64,000 nucleotides of DNA, taken from the NCBI RefSeq assembly GCF_025642135.1, contig NZ_CP106793.1:4654001-4718000 (forward strand). The letters are read 5' to 3'. Origin of the DNA: Streptomyces cynarae (GTDB taxonomy: Bacteria; Actinomycetota; Actinomycetes; Streptomycetales; Streptomycetaceae). Both the position numbers and the translations under genes were made by a program. Under the pieces are notes generated by a model. That model saw only the letters and a list, made by a program, of their open reading frames with translations, made no database searches and was not told the DNA's origin. Of this stretch, positions 43,844-54,479 are shown one piece after another. The first letter of the stretch is position 1. Every line of letters starts with the position of its first letter.

Positions 43844-43871
43844 AGTTCCGACACACCGCACCCGCTTCACC

Positions 43872-44309
43872 ACCGCTGATGACGGCACCTTCACGATGGA
43901 GTACAAGCCGTGGCAGGGCGGCTACTTCCAGCTCGCACTGGACACCTCCGACGACCCGTTCCTCCAGGCCGGCACCGGTACGAGCGATGTCGTCCACGTG
44001 CACAGGGCATCGAAGTTCACGGCCTTCACGGCCGCCCGTTCCGACACGGGACAGGTCCACGCCGAGGGGCTCATCGACTTCCCCGACGGGTGGACGCCCG
44101 CCTGGATCAACGTCCATATCCAGTACTCGCCCGCCGGCGTGAACTGGTCGACGCTCACCACGGTCGAGGCTTCCTGGGGCGGCAGCGGCAATGATTTCGC
44201 CGCGGACGTCGACCAGAGCGATGCCGGCTACTACCGGGCCGTCTTCGACGCTGACGACAACTTCCAGTCGGCCACCTCGCAGGCAGTCTTCGTGGCGGCG
44301 TCCGCGTAG
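43872..44309 (+). pseudogene. 5'-truncated secreted protein remnant
   Basis: The frame RFTTADDGTFTMEYKPWQGG... continues for about 140 residues with good codon bias to AVFVAASA and a stop. It contains beta-sandwich-like repeats (WINVHIQYSPAGVNWSTLTT, SDAGYYRAVFDADDNF). No start codon or signal peptide precedes it, so only the C-terminal part of a secreted protein remains, and the family is not recognised. It is joined head to head with the GH74 remnant. Confidence 0.6.
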
Positions 44310-44319
44310 GGCCTGCTGT

Positions 44320-44720
44320 GTGAAACATCGCCTTGAGTTGTCGGACTCCGAGTGGGAGTTCGTGCGAGCGCATTGCATGTGCCCTTGCGGGACGGAAGCG
44401 GCTGGACGGCCGGTCCTGACGGGATCGCGTGGAAGTTCCGTGCGGGCTCGGCCTGGCGGGCGGATGTGGCCGGCACCGTCGACTGAACGGTGGCGGCCGA
44501 CTCCGCCATCGTGCGCGCCCGCCAGCACGCTGCCGGAGCCGAGTAGGGGCTCTGCAGCCCGGGGCCTGGAAGGCCCCGGGCGGTCTGACCACCAAAATCC
44601 ACCTTGCGTGTGACGAACTGGGCGGCCCGCTCGGCTGCACCGTCACCGGCGGCAACAGCAGCGACTGCACGCGGTCCACCGCCGTCATGCAGGCCGTACG
44701 CTCCTGGCAGCGGGAGCGGA
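44320..44720 (+). mobile_element. Decayed IS5-family transposase remnant
   Basis: The start of an IS5-type transposase (KHRLELSDSEWEFVRAH from GTG 44320) and, in another frame, an internal segment (GLTTKIHLACDELGGPL and VTGGNSSDCTRSTAVMQAVR, about 44580-44705) remain. The frames are broken, the middle is missing and no DDE catalytic core is complete. Inverted repeat ends were not identified. It marks past insertion activity beside the island boundary. Confidence 0.65.
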
Positions 44721-44841
44721 ATCGCCGAGGGTGCGTCGGACGCGCCGTAAGGCCGGTGATCGAGTCGACCGATTCCCAGCCTCGCTCGTCGAGACTCTCA
44801 CGAAGAGGGCGTGCCACCTCGAATTGACCTGGACAACAAAT

Positions 44842-44868
44842 AAACCCCAGGCGGCTGACCTGGGGTTT
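44842..44868 (-). terminator. tRNA-type terminator beside the partial tRNA copy
   Basis: AAACCCCAGG (44842-44851) pairs with CCTGGGGTTT (44859-44868), just beyond the partial tRNA-Gly copy. On the minus strand a T-rich run follows. It is probably the original terminator of tRNA-Gly, displaced by the insertion. Confidence 0.7.
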
Positions 44869-44870
44869 CG

Positions 44871-44915
44871 CATGGAGCGGGTGACGAGAATCGAACTCGC
44901 GCTCTCAGCTTGGGA
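44871..44915 (-). repeat. Partial tRNA-Gly copy, putative att site (distal end of island)
   Basis: This 45-base stretch is identical to 51048-51092, the 3' part of the intact tRNA-Gly(CCC): from the anticodon loop through the T arm and acceptor to CCA plus two bases. Identity stops inside the anticodon loop, as at many integrase crossover sites. The upstream half of a tRNA is absent here, so it is not a functional tRNA. Confidence 0.85.
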
Positions 44916-45189
44916 CGCAACGGCGCTTGGAAGGTCATGTGACCGTTGACCTGCGCTCATGTGGCGTAGCGGCCGCCTCGCGAGAACTGGTTCGCACCGC
45001 TGTTGACCGTGGTTGTCCGCTCTTACGGGCACGCTGTAGGCACGGCTCTGAAGCGCGGCAGGCCGAGCACCAGAGCGAACGAGCGCCGCTCTCGGCTCGG
45101 CCGGCTCATACGCCCAGCTTCAGGAGCGCTTTGCGAGTGGACAGTCATCCGGCGAAGCGTCCCGCCTGCACTTGGCTCATTTGCCGGCT

Positions 45190-45400
45190 TCAGGGCCGTA
45201 CCACTGGAGTGGGCGGCACGCTGGTCTACCGCTGGGTCCTCAAGCCGGTCCTGACCGTGCCGGCCGGAAGCTATGAGTTCGCCGCCCAGTTCAACAACGG
45301 CACCGGCGTGCGCAGTGGCGCGGGCGACGGCTACCGCGTCGACGCGCAGGGGCCGGGCCACTCCGCGTCGGTCCGGGGAGGGTTCGCCCCGACCCGGTGA
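45190..45400 (+). pseudogene. C-terminal remnant of an unrecognised secreted protein
   Basis: The frame GVGGTLVYRWVLKPVLTVPA then GSYEFAAQFNNGTGVRSGAG to a stop at 45400 has good codon bias and reads like the end of a beta-rich extracellular domain. The DNA before about 45190 has stops and poor bias. No family is recognised. Confidence 0.4.
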
Positions 45401-45403
45401 GCG

Positions 45404-48107
<2,704 letters not shown>

Positions 48108-48138
48108 CCCGCCTGATCCACGCTACTCACCGCATCGA

Positions 48139-48169
48139 GGAACCCCAGCCGTGCGCCGGCTGGGGTTCC
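48139..48169. terminator. Terminator after the xylanase gene
   Basis: GGAACCCCAGCC (48139-48150) pairs perfectly with GGCTGGGGTTCC (48158-48169) around a seven-base loop, 31 bases after the stop codon. Confidence 0.85.
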
Positions 48170-48423
48170 GATCGTTTGGGGACCAGGCGGAGGCTCGGCG
48201 AGGCTTTGTCGGGCTGATGGGTGGGCTCCTGGTCCTGCGCGGTGTGGGCGCCGGCGTCCCCGCCGTCACCTGTCAGCACGATCACCCCCTTCGCCAAGGC
48301 CGCCGCGATCGGCGCCCGCACCGACGGCGGCATGGCCGGCGCCGACCGGAGAAGTCCTCAGCCCGACGAAGATGACGAAATGCGCCCTCATCGAAGAGAT
48401 GGGGGCGCATTCGTCAGCTTCAC
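48170..48423. other. Spacer between the two island genes, with a second terminator
   Basis: About 250 bases hold no credible gene; a 68-residue minus-strand frame here has no recognisable features. Around 48374-48416 a long imperfect hairpin (GACGAAATGCGCCCTCAT against ATGGGGGCGCATTCGTC) lies just beyond the stop of the minus-strand gene and can terminate it. Confidence 0.6.
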
Positions 48424-50271
48424 CTACTTGAGTGCTGTACCGCCCGAGTTGTGATAGGCGATCGTCTTGTTGATCAGGTTTCCGCCGTCGGACTCGACCG
48501 TCGTCTGTTCCTGCTGCCCTGGACCGAAGAACAGGCCGGCGACATGGGCGTTCGCGACCTGGTCCATGTGGGCGAAGAACCAGTCCACCTTGTCGTCCTT
48601 GTAATGGTTGAGGGTGTTGTTCTGCGCCATGTTGCCCACGGGGATCTGCCACAGGACCACCGGCTTGCCCACGGACTCGGCCATCGTCTTGTAGAACGTC
48701 AGTGCGGCGGCGGCCTTCTGGTCGGTCCAGAAGTGGTCACTGCCGCCGTGAGCCGGCTGTGCGTACCAGCCCGCGTCGCGGTCCGACACATCGGTGGCCA
48801 GGAAGTCGGCGTTCTGCGCCCCGAGGTTCGCGTAGTCCTTGACGCAAGCCTGTGTGTCGGTCTCCCAGTCGAAGCAAGAAAGGTGCATCCCCACGGCGGT
48901 GTTCGGCGCGTACTTGTGCGCCATCGAGATCAGGCAGCGGGCGAGTCCGGCGGCGCTGTTCTCCTGCGATCCGCAATCCTTCGGATTCGCGCCCGAGACC
49001 TGTGCGGGAACCTGGTGCGGATCGCCGAGCGACCGGACGTAGCCCCAGAAGTCGGGCTCAAGGTCGATCGCGTCGTGCGACGTGCCGATCTTCTGGAGGA
49101 AGAAACGGTAGTCGTTCAGGTACCGCGTGAGCAGGTCAAGCCGGTTGATGGCCTTGACCTCGCCCGGACCGTCGCCCTGGCCTGCCGCATCCCCGAGGTC
49201 GCGCAACGAGTACCAGGTCCAGAGCATCTTTTGCGGACGCGGGCTGCCCTTGTACGTCGCGTGGGCCGCCACGTCGTCCCGCCAGGTCACGTAAGTACCG
49301 GGCGCCGTGGTGCTGCCGTTCCAGCAGCCCCACCAGCTCGACCACGCGTCCTGGCAGCGCGCTGCCGAGTAGTAGTCCGACGAGGGCGCGGGCTGGCTGT
49401 GCACATAGGCGTACCGCACGTCGAACGGAGCGGCGGCCGCCGAGGCGTCGGACATCGAGCCGCCGATGAGCACCGTGTCACTGCCCATGAAGCGTTTCGT
49501 CGAGCTGCCGCCACCGGCCGCGGGCGACGAAGACGAAGACGACGGTCGCGTGCCGCTCGGAGTCGGGCTTGCGGGAACGCCGCTGCCGGGCGCGGTGGGC
49601 GTGCCGGCGCCGCCGACACTCCCGGCCGGGACGAGTTGCCACTGCTGATCGGCGCCGCGGTCGCGGTTCTGGACGACGCCGCCCCCGTCGGCCTTGGCGG
49701 CGTTGTGGACACCGACAGCCATGCCACTGAAGCGATTGACCAAACGCACGTAGCCGTTCGACGACTTGGCCAGTTTGAACTGCTGGTTGGTGCCGTTCAG
49801 GTCTTTCCACTGCACGATGGCGGAGCCGGCGGTCTTCGACCAGCCGAGGTCGTCCAGCACCTTGCCGGAGTTCCGGTTCTTCAGCCGGTAGTACCCGTCA
49901 CCCGCGTCGATGAACCGCCACTGCTGGTTGGTCCCGCCGTGGCGCGCCCACTGCACCACCGCCGCGCCGTCGTTCTTGGCGGAGCCGCGGTCGTCCAGCA
50001 CCTTGCCGCTGTTGCGGTTGACCAACACGTACCACTTCTTCAGATCCAGGGTTTTTTGCTGCGCCGAAGCCTGGCTGACCACGACAGCCGAGCCGGCAAC
50101 GACCACCATGGCGAGACCCGCCCAGAGACCCCGACGCGCGAGCAACCGACGGCCACGATGCTTCGGGTGACCACCGCGGGCGTGGCCGTCGGCACGGTGG
50201 CCGCCGACGCGGGACGCCACCGATGACGTGGGTGGGCCGGGGACATGTCTGTGCTCTCGTTCCAGGGACAT
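48424..50271 (-). CDS. Secreted CBM13 (ricin B-type) protein with barrel-like domain of unknown activity
   Basis: A 615-residue secreted protein. A long basic leader precedes a hydrophobic core (residues 48-67) and cleavage near ASA-QQ (about 70). Residues about 78-220 are a ricin-type CBM13 with three repeats (NQQW, NQQF, DQQW). A Ser/Pro linker (220-265) follows, then a domain of about 350 residues with HDAIDLEPDFWGYV, VGMHLSCFDWETD, NADFLATDVSDRD and KPVVLWQIPVGN. Alternating strands with acidic residues at their ends suggest a TIM-barrel glycosidase, but no catalogued family is recognised. The start at 50269-50271 is not certain because of a repeat there. Confidence 0.8.
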   Translation of the reverse strand: MSLEREHRHVPGPPTSSVASRVGGHRADGHARGGHPKHRGRRLLARRGLWAGLAMVVVAGSAVVVSQASAQQKTLDLKKWYVLVNRNSGKVLDDRGSAKNDGAAVVQWARHGGTNQQWRFIDAGDGYYRLKNRNSGKVLDDLGWSKTAGSAIVQWKDLNGTNQQFKLAKSSNGYVRLVNRFSGMAVGVHNAAKADGGGVVQNRDRGADQQWQLVPAGSVGGAGTPTAPGSGVPASPTPSGTRPSSSSSSPAAGGGSSTKRFMGSDTVLIGGSMSDASAAAAPFDVRYAYVHSQPAPSSDYYSAARCQDAWSSWWGCWNGSTTAPGTYVTWRDDVAAHATYKGSPRPQKMLWTWYSLRDLGDAAGQGDGPGEVKAINRLDLLTRYLNDYRFFLQKIGTSHDAIDLEPDFWGYVRSLGDPHQVPAQVSGANPKDCGSQENSAAGLARCLISMAHKYAPNTAVGMHLSCFDWETDTQACVKDYANLGAQNADFLATDVSDRDAGWYAQPAHGGSDHFWTDQKAAAALTFYKTMAESVGKPVVLWQIPVGNMAQNNTLNHYKDDKVDWFFAHMDQVANAHVAGLFFGPGQQEQTTVESDGGNLINKTIAYHNSGGTALK

Positions 50272-50288
50272 GCCTGTGCTCTCTTTCA
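50240..50288. repeat. Near-identical tandem repeat across the CBM13 gene start
   Basis: Two copies of a 24-base unit (GGGACATG-CTGTGCTCTC, period 25) span the assigned start codon. They duplicate the presumed ribosome-binding region and an ATG, the second of which is out of frame. Confidence 0.75.
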
Positions 50289-50303
50289 GCCGTCGCATCT
50301 GAC

Positions 50304-50337
50304 CGGACCACTTGGCCGGACAACGCTGAGTGGTCCG
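50304..50337. promoter_or_regulatory. Inverted repeat upstream of the CBM13 gene
   Basis: CGGACCACT (50304-50312) and AGTGGTCCG (50329-50337) are perfect 9-base inverted arms with a 16-base spacer, 33 bases upstream of the gene start. This is a good operator candidate for a carbohydrate-responsive repressor, which is not encoded in the island. Confidence 0.6.
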
Positions 50338-50460
50338 AGACGCCGAAAAGGTTGCCGCGAAGATCCACAGATTTTTTCGCCTTGACCGCTTCCCGTTCGC
50401 TGCGGAGCACGGCACGCATAACGCCGGCGGTGGCGAACGCCTGATGGCTGGTCGGGGAAG

Positions 50461-50763
50461 GTGCGGGACAGCAGCGAGATCCCGACCCGGCAAGGCCGCT
50501 CCGAGCGCCTCGCCGACCTTGCGGCTGCCACCGGCAGTGCCCACTGTCTGTGCGGCACCGGTGGTCTGCGTTACCTCGACGCCAGCCCCTTCGACGCCCA
50601 CGGCATTCCCGTGCTGCCCTTCCACACCCCTGTGGATGACCCACTCTGGCAGGGGGCTCGCCGATCCAGCAGCCTGTGGGCCCTGAGCAAGATCGGGTCC
50701 GATGCGCTTGCGGACCACCTGGCCGCCCAACGAGAAGCCCACCATCCTGGACCCCACCCGTGA
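50461..50763 (+). pseudogene. WbqC-family protein remnant (C-terminal half)
   Basis: About 100 residues: RQGRSERLADLAAATGSAHC, LCGTGGLRYLDASPFDAHGI and PVLPFHTP...LWALSKIGSDALADHLAAQRE. This matches the C-terminal half of WbqC-like proteins, which occur in glycan and natural product clusters. The N-terminal half is missing and the preceding DNA is not in frame. The following 180 bases (ISDTLALGILCEGYGMYLNS, then another frame with GELCEMGVLVGSYEP) look like a second, frame-broken remnant. Confidence 0.6.
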
Positions 50764-51017
50764 CCGCCGGCATTTCCGACACCCTCGCCCTGGGCATCCT
50801 GTGCGAGGGATACGGCATGTACCTGAACTCGGCCCAGGTCGCCCCACCCCGTACCGCCGGAGTCTGGGCGAGCTGTGCGAGATGGGCGTGCTGGTCGGCT
50901 CGTACGAGCCTCACTCACCGGCCCAAGGCCGGCGGTGGTGCTGATCGATACCGCTCGGAGCCACTGGTCTTTGGAGACCACCTGGAAACGCGACCGCTGA
51001 TCACCCCACACAGCAAA

Positions 51018-51044
51018 AAGGCCCGGGTCTCTGACCTGGGCCTT
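51018..51044 (-). terminator. tRNA-Gly terminator
   Basis: AAGGCCC/GGGCCTT (51018-51024, 51038-51044) and GGTC/GACC (51026-51029, 51033-51036) form a stem with a TCT loop. On the minus strand it is followed by TTTTT. Confidence 0.85.
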
Positions 51045-51049
51045 AATCA

Positions 51050-51123
51050 TGGAGCGGGTGACGAGAATCGAACTCGCGCTCTCAGCTTGGGAAGCTGATG
51101 TTCTACCATTAAACTACACCCGC
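51050..51123 (-). tRNA. tRNA-Gly (anticodon CCC)
   Basis: A 74-base cloverleaf including an encoded CCA end. The acceptor GCGGGTG/CACCCGC is perfect, the D arm is GTTTAATGGTAGAAC, and the anticodon arm is TCAGC-TTCCCAA-GCTGA with anticodon CCC (codon GGG). The T arm is GCGAG-TTCGATT-CTCGT. Its 3' 44 bases are repeated at 44871-44915, marking it as an integration target. Confidence 0.96.
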
Positions 51124-51396
51124 GTAAGTTCCGCCCGGAGATCCGGTCCCGGAACGCTGCTCACTGTACCTCATCCCGGACCCCCGGTGCTCGCGCCCTG
51201 GGGTCCGGTGTCGTTTCGGGGCGTGGATGTGGCTGCGGCGGGCCGGAGTTGGGGCGTACGGTGGTGGGGGAGCGGAGGGGTCGTGCGCGGTCGGAGTGCC
51301 GCGTGGAGGGCCGTCCCTTTCATCCCGTAATGTGGCTTTCGTCGTCCGTCACGGCAGTGAGACGAAGCCTCTTGGGGAAGGGATTCTGAGGACTTG

Positions 51397-51555
51397 ATGG
51401 AGCGCACGGTCGTCCGTTGTGCCGAAGGGCACGTGTTCAGCACCGCTTCGTTCCCGATGCAGCAGGCCGAGCGCCTCGGCCCCGGCCGGCTCGTTCGGTG
51501 TCCGCGCTGCGCCCGGCTCCGCAGCGCGGTGCCGGTGACCCTGCAGAAGCAGTAG
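51397..51555 (+). CDS. Small zinc-ribbon-like protein
   Basis: A 52-residue protein ([20 protein letters not shown]...). Cys8 with GH, and later CPRCARL, make a C...CxxC arrangement typical of a small zinc ribbon; [18 protein letters not shown] links them. Codon bias is good. GGGGAAGGG about 20 bases upstream is a weak ribosome-binding site. The function is unknown. It lies between the tRNA and dcd, outside the island. Confidence 0.75.
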   Translation: MERTVVRCAEGHVFSTASFPMQQAERLGPGRLVRCPRCARLRSAVPVTLQKQ

Positions 51556-51649
51556 CGGCAGGGGCGGAGAGGCCCTGGCGGCCAGCGGTTCGGGCGCGTG
51601 GAGTCGTCGCGATTGTGGTGGCTCCGCGCGCCTTGCGTATTCTCAGGGC

Positions 51650-52225
51650 GTGCTTCTCTCAGACAAGGACATCCGGACCGAGATCGACAAGGGCCGGGTC
51701 GTGATCGACCCGTTCGATCCGAGCATGGTGCAGCCCTCGAGCATCGACGTGCGGCTCGACCGCTACTTCCGGGTGTTCGAGAACCACAGGTACCCCCATA
51801 TCGACCCCTCCATCGAGCAGGTCGACCTCACGCGGCTCGTCGAGCCCGAGGGCGACGAGCCGTTCATCCTCCATCCCGGGGAGTTCGTGCTGGCCTCGAC
51901 CTACGAGGTCATCACCCTGCCCGATGATCTTGCTTCGCGGCTCGAGGGCAAGAGCTCCCTCGGGCGGCTCGGGCTCGTCACCCACTCCACCGCGGGGTTC
52001 ATCGACCCCGGCTTCTCCGGGCACGTCACGCTCGAGCTGTCCAACCTCGCCACCCTTCCGATCAAGCTCTGGCCGGGCATGAAGATCGGGCAGCTGTGCA
52101 TGTTCCGGCTCAGCTCGCCGGCCGAGTTCCCCTACGGCAGCGAGCGGTACGGCTCGCGCTACCAGGGCCAGCGCGGTCCCACGCCGTCCCGTTCCTTCCT
52201 GAACTTCCACCGGACACAGGTGTGA
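51650..52225 (+). CDS. dcd: dCTP deaminase
   Basis: A 191-residue enzyme that deaminates dCTP to dUTP for thymidylate synthesis; some actinobacterial forms also cleave dUTP. It starts with GTG ([14 protein letters not shown]), and has [26 protein letters not shown] and the signature [20 protein letters not shown] with the catalytic Glu, plus [10 protein letters not shown] near the C-terminus that closes over the nucleotide. The following phosphoribosyltransferase starts seven bases later, so the pair is probably one operon for nucleotide metabolism. Confidence 0.97.
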   Translation: MLLSDKDIRTEIDKGRVVIDPFDPSMVQPSSIDVRLDRYFRVFENHRYPHIDPSIEQVDLTRLVEPEGDEPFILHPGEFVLASTYEVITLPDDLASRLEGKSSLGRLGLVTHSTAGFIDPGFSGHVTLELSNLATLPIKLWPGMKIGQLCMFRLSSPAEFPYGSERYGSRYQGQRGPTPSRSFLNFHRTQV

Positions 52226-52232
52226 GCGAGAC

Positions 52233-52745
52233 ATGACCAGCGACGCACGAGAGAACCTGACCTACGAGGACTTCGGACGCGCCGTCCGGGAACTCGCGCA
52301 GACCATCGCCGACGACGGCTACCAGCCCGACATCGTGCTCAGCATCGCGCGCGGCGGAGTGTTCGTGGCCGGCGGGCTCGCGTACGCCCTGGACTGCAAG
52401 AACATCCATCTGGTCAACGTCGAGTTCTACACCGGTGTGGGCACCACGCTCGACATGCCGGTGATGCTCGCCCCGGTCCCCAACGCGATCGACTTCACCG
52501 ACAAGAAGGTGCTGATCGCCGACGACGTGGCCGACACCGGCAAGACTCTGAAACTCGTGCACGACTTCTGCGTGGAGACCGTCGCCGAGGTCCGCTCCGC
52601 GGTGATCTACGAGAAGTCCCAGTCACTGGTGAAGTGCGAGTACGTGTGGAAGCGGACCGATGACTGGATCAACTTCCCGTGGTCTGTTTTGCCTCCAGTG
52701 CGTAAGTCGGGAGAGCCGATCACGCCCTCGAAGGAGGCCCTATAG
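52233..52745 (+). CDS. Phosphoribosyltransferase
   Basis: A 170-residue type I phosphoribosyltransferase. The PRPP-binding loop is VLIADDVADTGKTLKLV near residue 90, and the flexible-loop region has IARGGVFVAGGLAYALDCK. It resembles xanthine/guanine phosphoribosyltransferases of archaea and actinomycetes, so purine salvage is likely, but the base specificity cannot be read. It is directly downstream of dcd with a seven-base gap. Confidence 0.9.
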   Translation: MTSDARENLTYEDFGRAVRELAQTIADDGYQPDIVLSIARGGVFVAGGLAYALDCKNIHLVNVEFYTGVGTTLDMPVMLAPVPNAIDFTDKKVLIADDVADTGKTLKLVHDFCVETVAEVRSAVIYEKSQSLVKCEYVWKRTDDWINFPWSVLPPVRKSGEPITPSKEAL

Positions 52746-52904
52746 ATCGAGGCTGGGGGCTGGCGCCCCGGATGACGACCGCCCAGGTGTCAGTGCCTAC
52801 CGATATGCTTCTGCCGTCCACTTCCGGTCCATTCCGCGCCTCGGCCAGAGGAGCTGAGGACCCCGGAACCTTAGGGGTTGGCACCACCCGACGGGAAGTG
52901 AGAC

Positions 52905-53036
52905 ATGGCAGTAGAGCGAGAGCCGCAAGAGTCGGAGAGCGGTCAGGGCGGGGGCCCCACGAAGGCCCAGATCTTGATCGCGATCCTTACGACCATTACG
53001 GCGATCGCAAGCTGTGTGGAGCATCCGGCGCGCTAG
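52905..53036 (+). CDS. Possible small membrane peptide
   Basis: A 43-residue frame: an acidic, Gly-rich head (MAVEREPQESESGQGGG) followed by a hydrophobic helix (AQILIAILTTITAIASCVE). ACGGGAAGTGAGAC precedes the ATG. The layout suits a single-pass small membrane protein, but length and codon use do not allow a firm call. Confidence 0.4.
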   Translation: MAVEREPQESESGQGGGPTKAQILIAILTTITAIASCVEHPAR

Positions 53037-53125
53037 CGCGCCGACGCTGAGTGGTGCACCGGACGAAGGCAGGGCAAAGCAAAGCGAGCCCGGCCGTTGC
53101 ATAGTCGGCCGGACCCGCTTAACGA

Positions 53126-53183
53126 CTCCACGCGTGAGCCCGGTCCTGGTTGCAGCCAGGATTCGGGCTCACGCTGCGTGGAG
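53126..53183. other. Long stem-loop, possible structured RNA
   Basis: CTCCACG (53126-53132), CGTGAGCCCG (53133-53142) and TCCTGG (53144-53149) pair with CCAGGA (53156-53161), CGGGCTCACG (53164-53173) and CGTGGAG (53177-53183). The total is a 58-base hairpin with 23 paired positions and small bulges. Confidence 0.6.
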
Positions 53184-53547
53184 CCAAACTATGAAGCGTC
53201 ACTCGCTGTGATCGCCTGCTCTTTGACCTGGTGTACAGATTTGCCCGTGGTCATCCACGACTATAGCTTCCCGGTCCCCGCTGGTCCTCTCTGGTCCTCA
53301 CGGGTTTTCGAACCCTGCGGTGGGGCCGCTCTTGCCCGGCTCGGTTCGCCGCTGCTGGTGTCACCAGGTGCGCGCTTTCCAAGTCTGTTGGTGGTCCAGC
53401 GGCCAGCATCCCGGCGCGTTCACCTGGGTTCATGCCCGTCCGCCTGTTCAGCGGAAGTCGTCGGCCGGCTCGCCTGAACGATGGTGACCGCCGCTGAATG
53501 AGACGGAAACTGAGACGGACGGGCGGCTGACCAGGCCGTTCAGATCA

Positions 53548-54018
53548 CTAACCGCAGGCGCATCCGGCCGCTGCCGGGGTCTCCTCGGTGGTCTGGCTGG
53601 TGCAGCAGCCGTCGCCGGTCGCGTTGGGGTCGGCGCTCTTGCCGAGGGTGTCGGCGTCGGCCTTCACGACGTAGACCTCCCAGGGCTCCTTGCCGGGCCC
53701 GTGCACCCACACCTTGTCCTGGAGGGCGTAGCAGCAGGACGTGTCGTTCTCCTCGAAGGTGGCCAGGCCGGTGTCCTTGAGTCGAGTGGTGGCGGCGTGG
53801 ACCTGGTCGGTCGACTCGACCTCGACGCCGAGGTGGTCCAGGCGGGTCTCCGCGCCGGGCTCGCCCTCGATCAGGACGAGCTTGAGCGGGGGCTCGGTGA
53901 TGGCGAAGTTGGCGTAGCCGTCACGCCGCTTGGCCGGTTCGGTGCCGAACAGCTTCGAGTAGAAGGTGATCGACGCTTCCAGATCACTGACGCGCAGGGC
54001 GAGCTGAGCACGGGACAT
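53548..54018 (-). CDS. arsI: ArsI/CadI-family vicinal-oxygen-chelate protein
   Basis: A 156-residue glyoxalase-fold metalloprotein. ArsI cleaves the C-As bond of trivalent methyl- and aryl-arsenicals; the CadI name reflects cadmium-inducible homologues. Metal and substrate residues are visible: His62 in RLDHLGVEV, the vicinal Cys95-Cys96 pair in NDTSCCYAL, and Glu114 in EPWEVYVV. The C-terminal tail is Cys-rich (GDGCCTS...GCACG). The start MSRAQLA has GGGAG upstream; an ATG 24 bases earlier is possible. It is divergent from arsR, across an inverted repeat. Confidence 0.9.
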   Translation of the reverse strand: MSRAQLALRVSDLEASITFYSKLFGTEPAKRRDGYANFAITEPPLKLVLIEGEPGAETRLDHLGVEVESTDQVHAATTRLKDTGLATFEENDTSCCYALQDKVWVHGPGKEPWEVYVVKADADTLGKSADPNATGDGCCTSQTTEETPAAAGCACG

Positions 54019-54069
54019 GACGTGACTCCCATCTGGCTGCATTGATGTCTGTCGATACAGAGCTTGCGC

Positions 54070-54090
54070 GTTGAATCGAGAATCGTCAAC
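54070..54090. promoter_or_regulatory. ArsR operator candidate
   Basis: GTTGA (54070-54074) and TCAAC (54086-54090) flank ATCGAGAATCG, nine bases before the arsR start and between the divergent arsI and arsR genes. ArsR repressors bind such dyads and release on arsenite. Confidence 0.55.
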
Positions 54091-54098
54091 ATAGAAGC

Positions 54099-54479
54099 AT
54101 GTCGAAGCAAGAATTGGTGGTACTCGGGCAGGACGATCAGTCCGCTGCCTGCTGCCCGGGGCTGGTGACCGCGCCCCTGGACGAGGACCAGGCGGCCGAG
54201 CTGGCGAAGATCTTCAAGGCACTGGGCGACCCGGTGCGCCTGCGCCTGCTGTCGCTGATCGCTTCGCGGGCCGGTGGCGAAGTCTGCGTGTGCGACCTGA
54301 CCCCGGCCTTCGAGCTGTCCCAGCCGACGATCTCGCACCACCTCAAGCTGCTCCGGCAGGCGGGTCTGATCGACTGCGAGCGCCGAGGCACCTGGGTCTA
54401 CTACTGGGTGCTGCCCGGCACCCTGGACCGGCTCGCCGCGTTCCTCACCACGGCACAGAAGGCCGAGGCGACCGCGTGA
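54099..54479 (+). CDS. arsR: ArsR-family arsenic-responsive repressor
   Basis: A 126-residue winged-helix repressor: LAKIFKALGDPVRLRLLSLI, then VCVCDLTPAFELSQPTISHH with the metal-sensing CVCDL box in helix alpha3, and LKLLRQAGLIDCERRGTWVY. An N-terminal CC pair (SAACCPG) may add ligands. It is the first gene of the rightward ars operon, and its stop overlaps the channel gene start (GTGA). It should repress arsI and the operon until As(III) binds. Confidence 0.95.
   Translation: MSKQELVVLGQDDQSAACCPGLVTAPLDEDQAAELAKIFKALGDPVRLRLLSLIASRAGGEVCVCDLTPAFELSQPTISHHLKLLRQAGLIDCERRGTWVYYWVLPGTLDRLAAFLTTAQKAEATA

Larger units (their letters stand above)
52746..53547. other. Gene-poor structured stretch
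   Basis: About 800 bases with only one short ORF (52905-53036) and several hairpins (53090-53112, 53126-53183, and GGGTT-TTCG-AACCC near 53310-53325). The ORFs otherwise open here have poor codon bias. It might encode a non-coding RNA or be the scar of an element. Confidence 0.55.

Noticed and set aside
44878..44949. Second tRNA-Gly gene
   Set aside because: Only the 3' half matches; the anticodon 5' stem, D arm and 5' acceptor strand are missing.
48127..48333. 68-codon minus-strand frame between the island genes
   Set aside because: It overlaps the xylanase terminator hairpin and has no domain; insufficient support.
53251..53433. 60-codon minus-strand frame in the gene-poor stretch
   Set aside because: No ribosome-binding site, weak codon bias and no recognisable motif.
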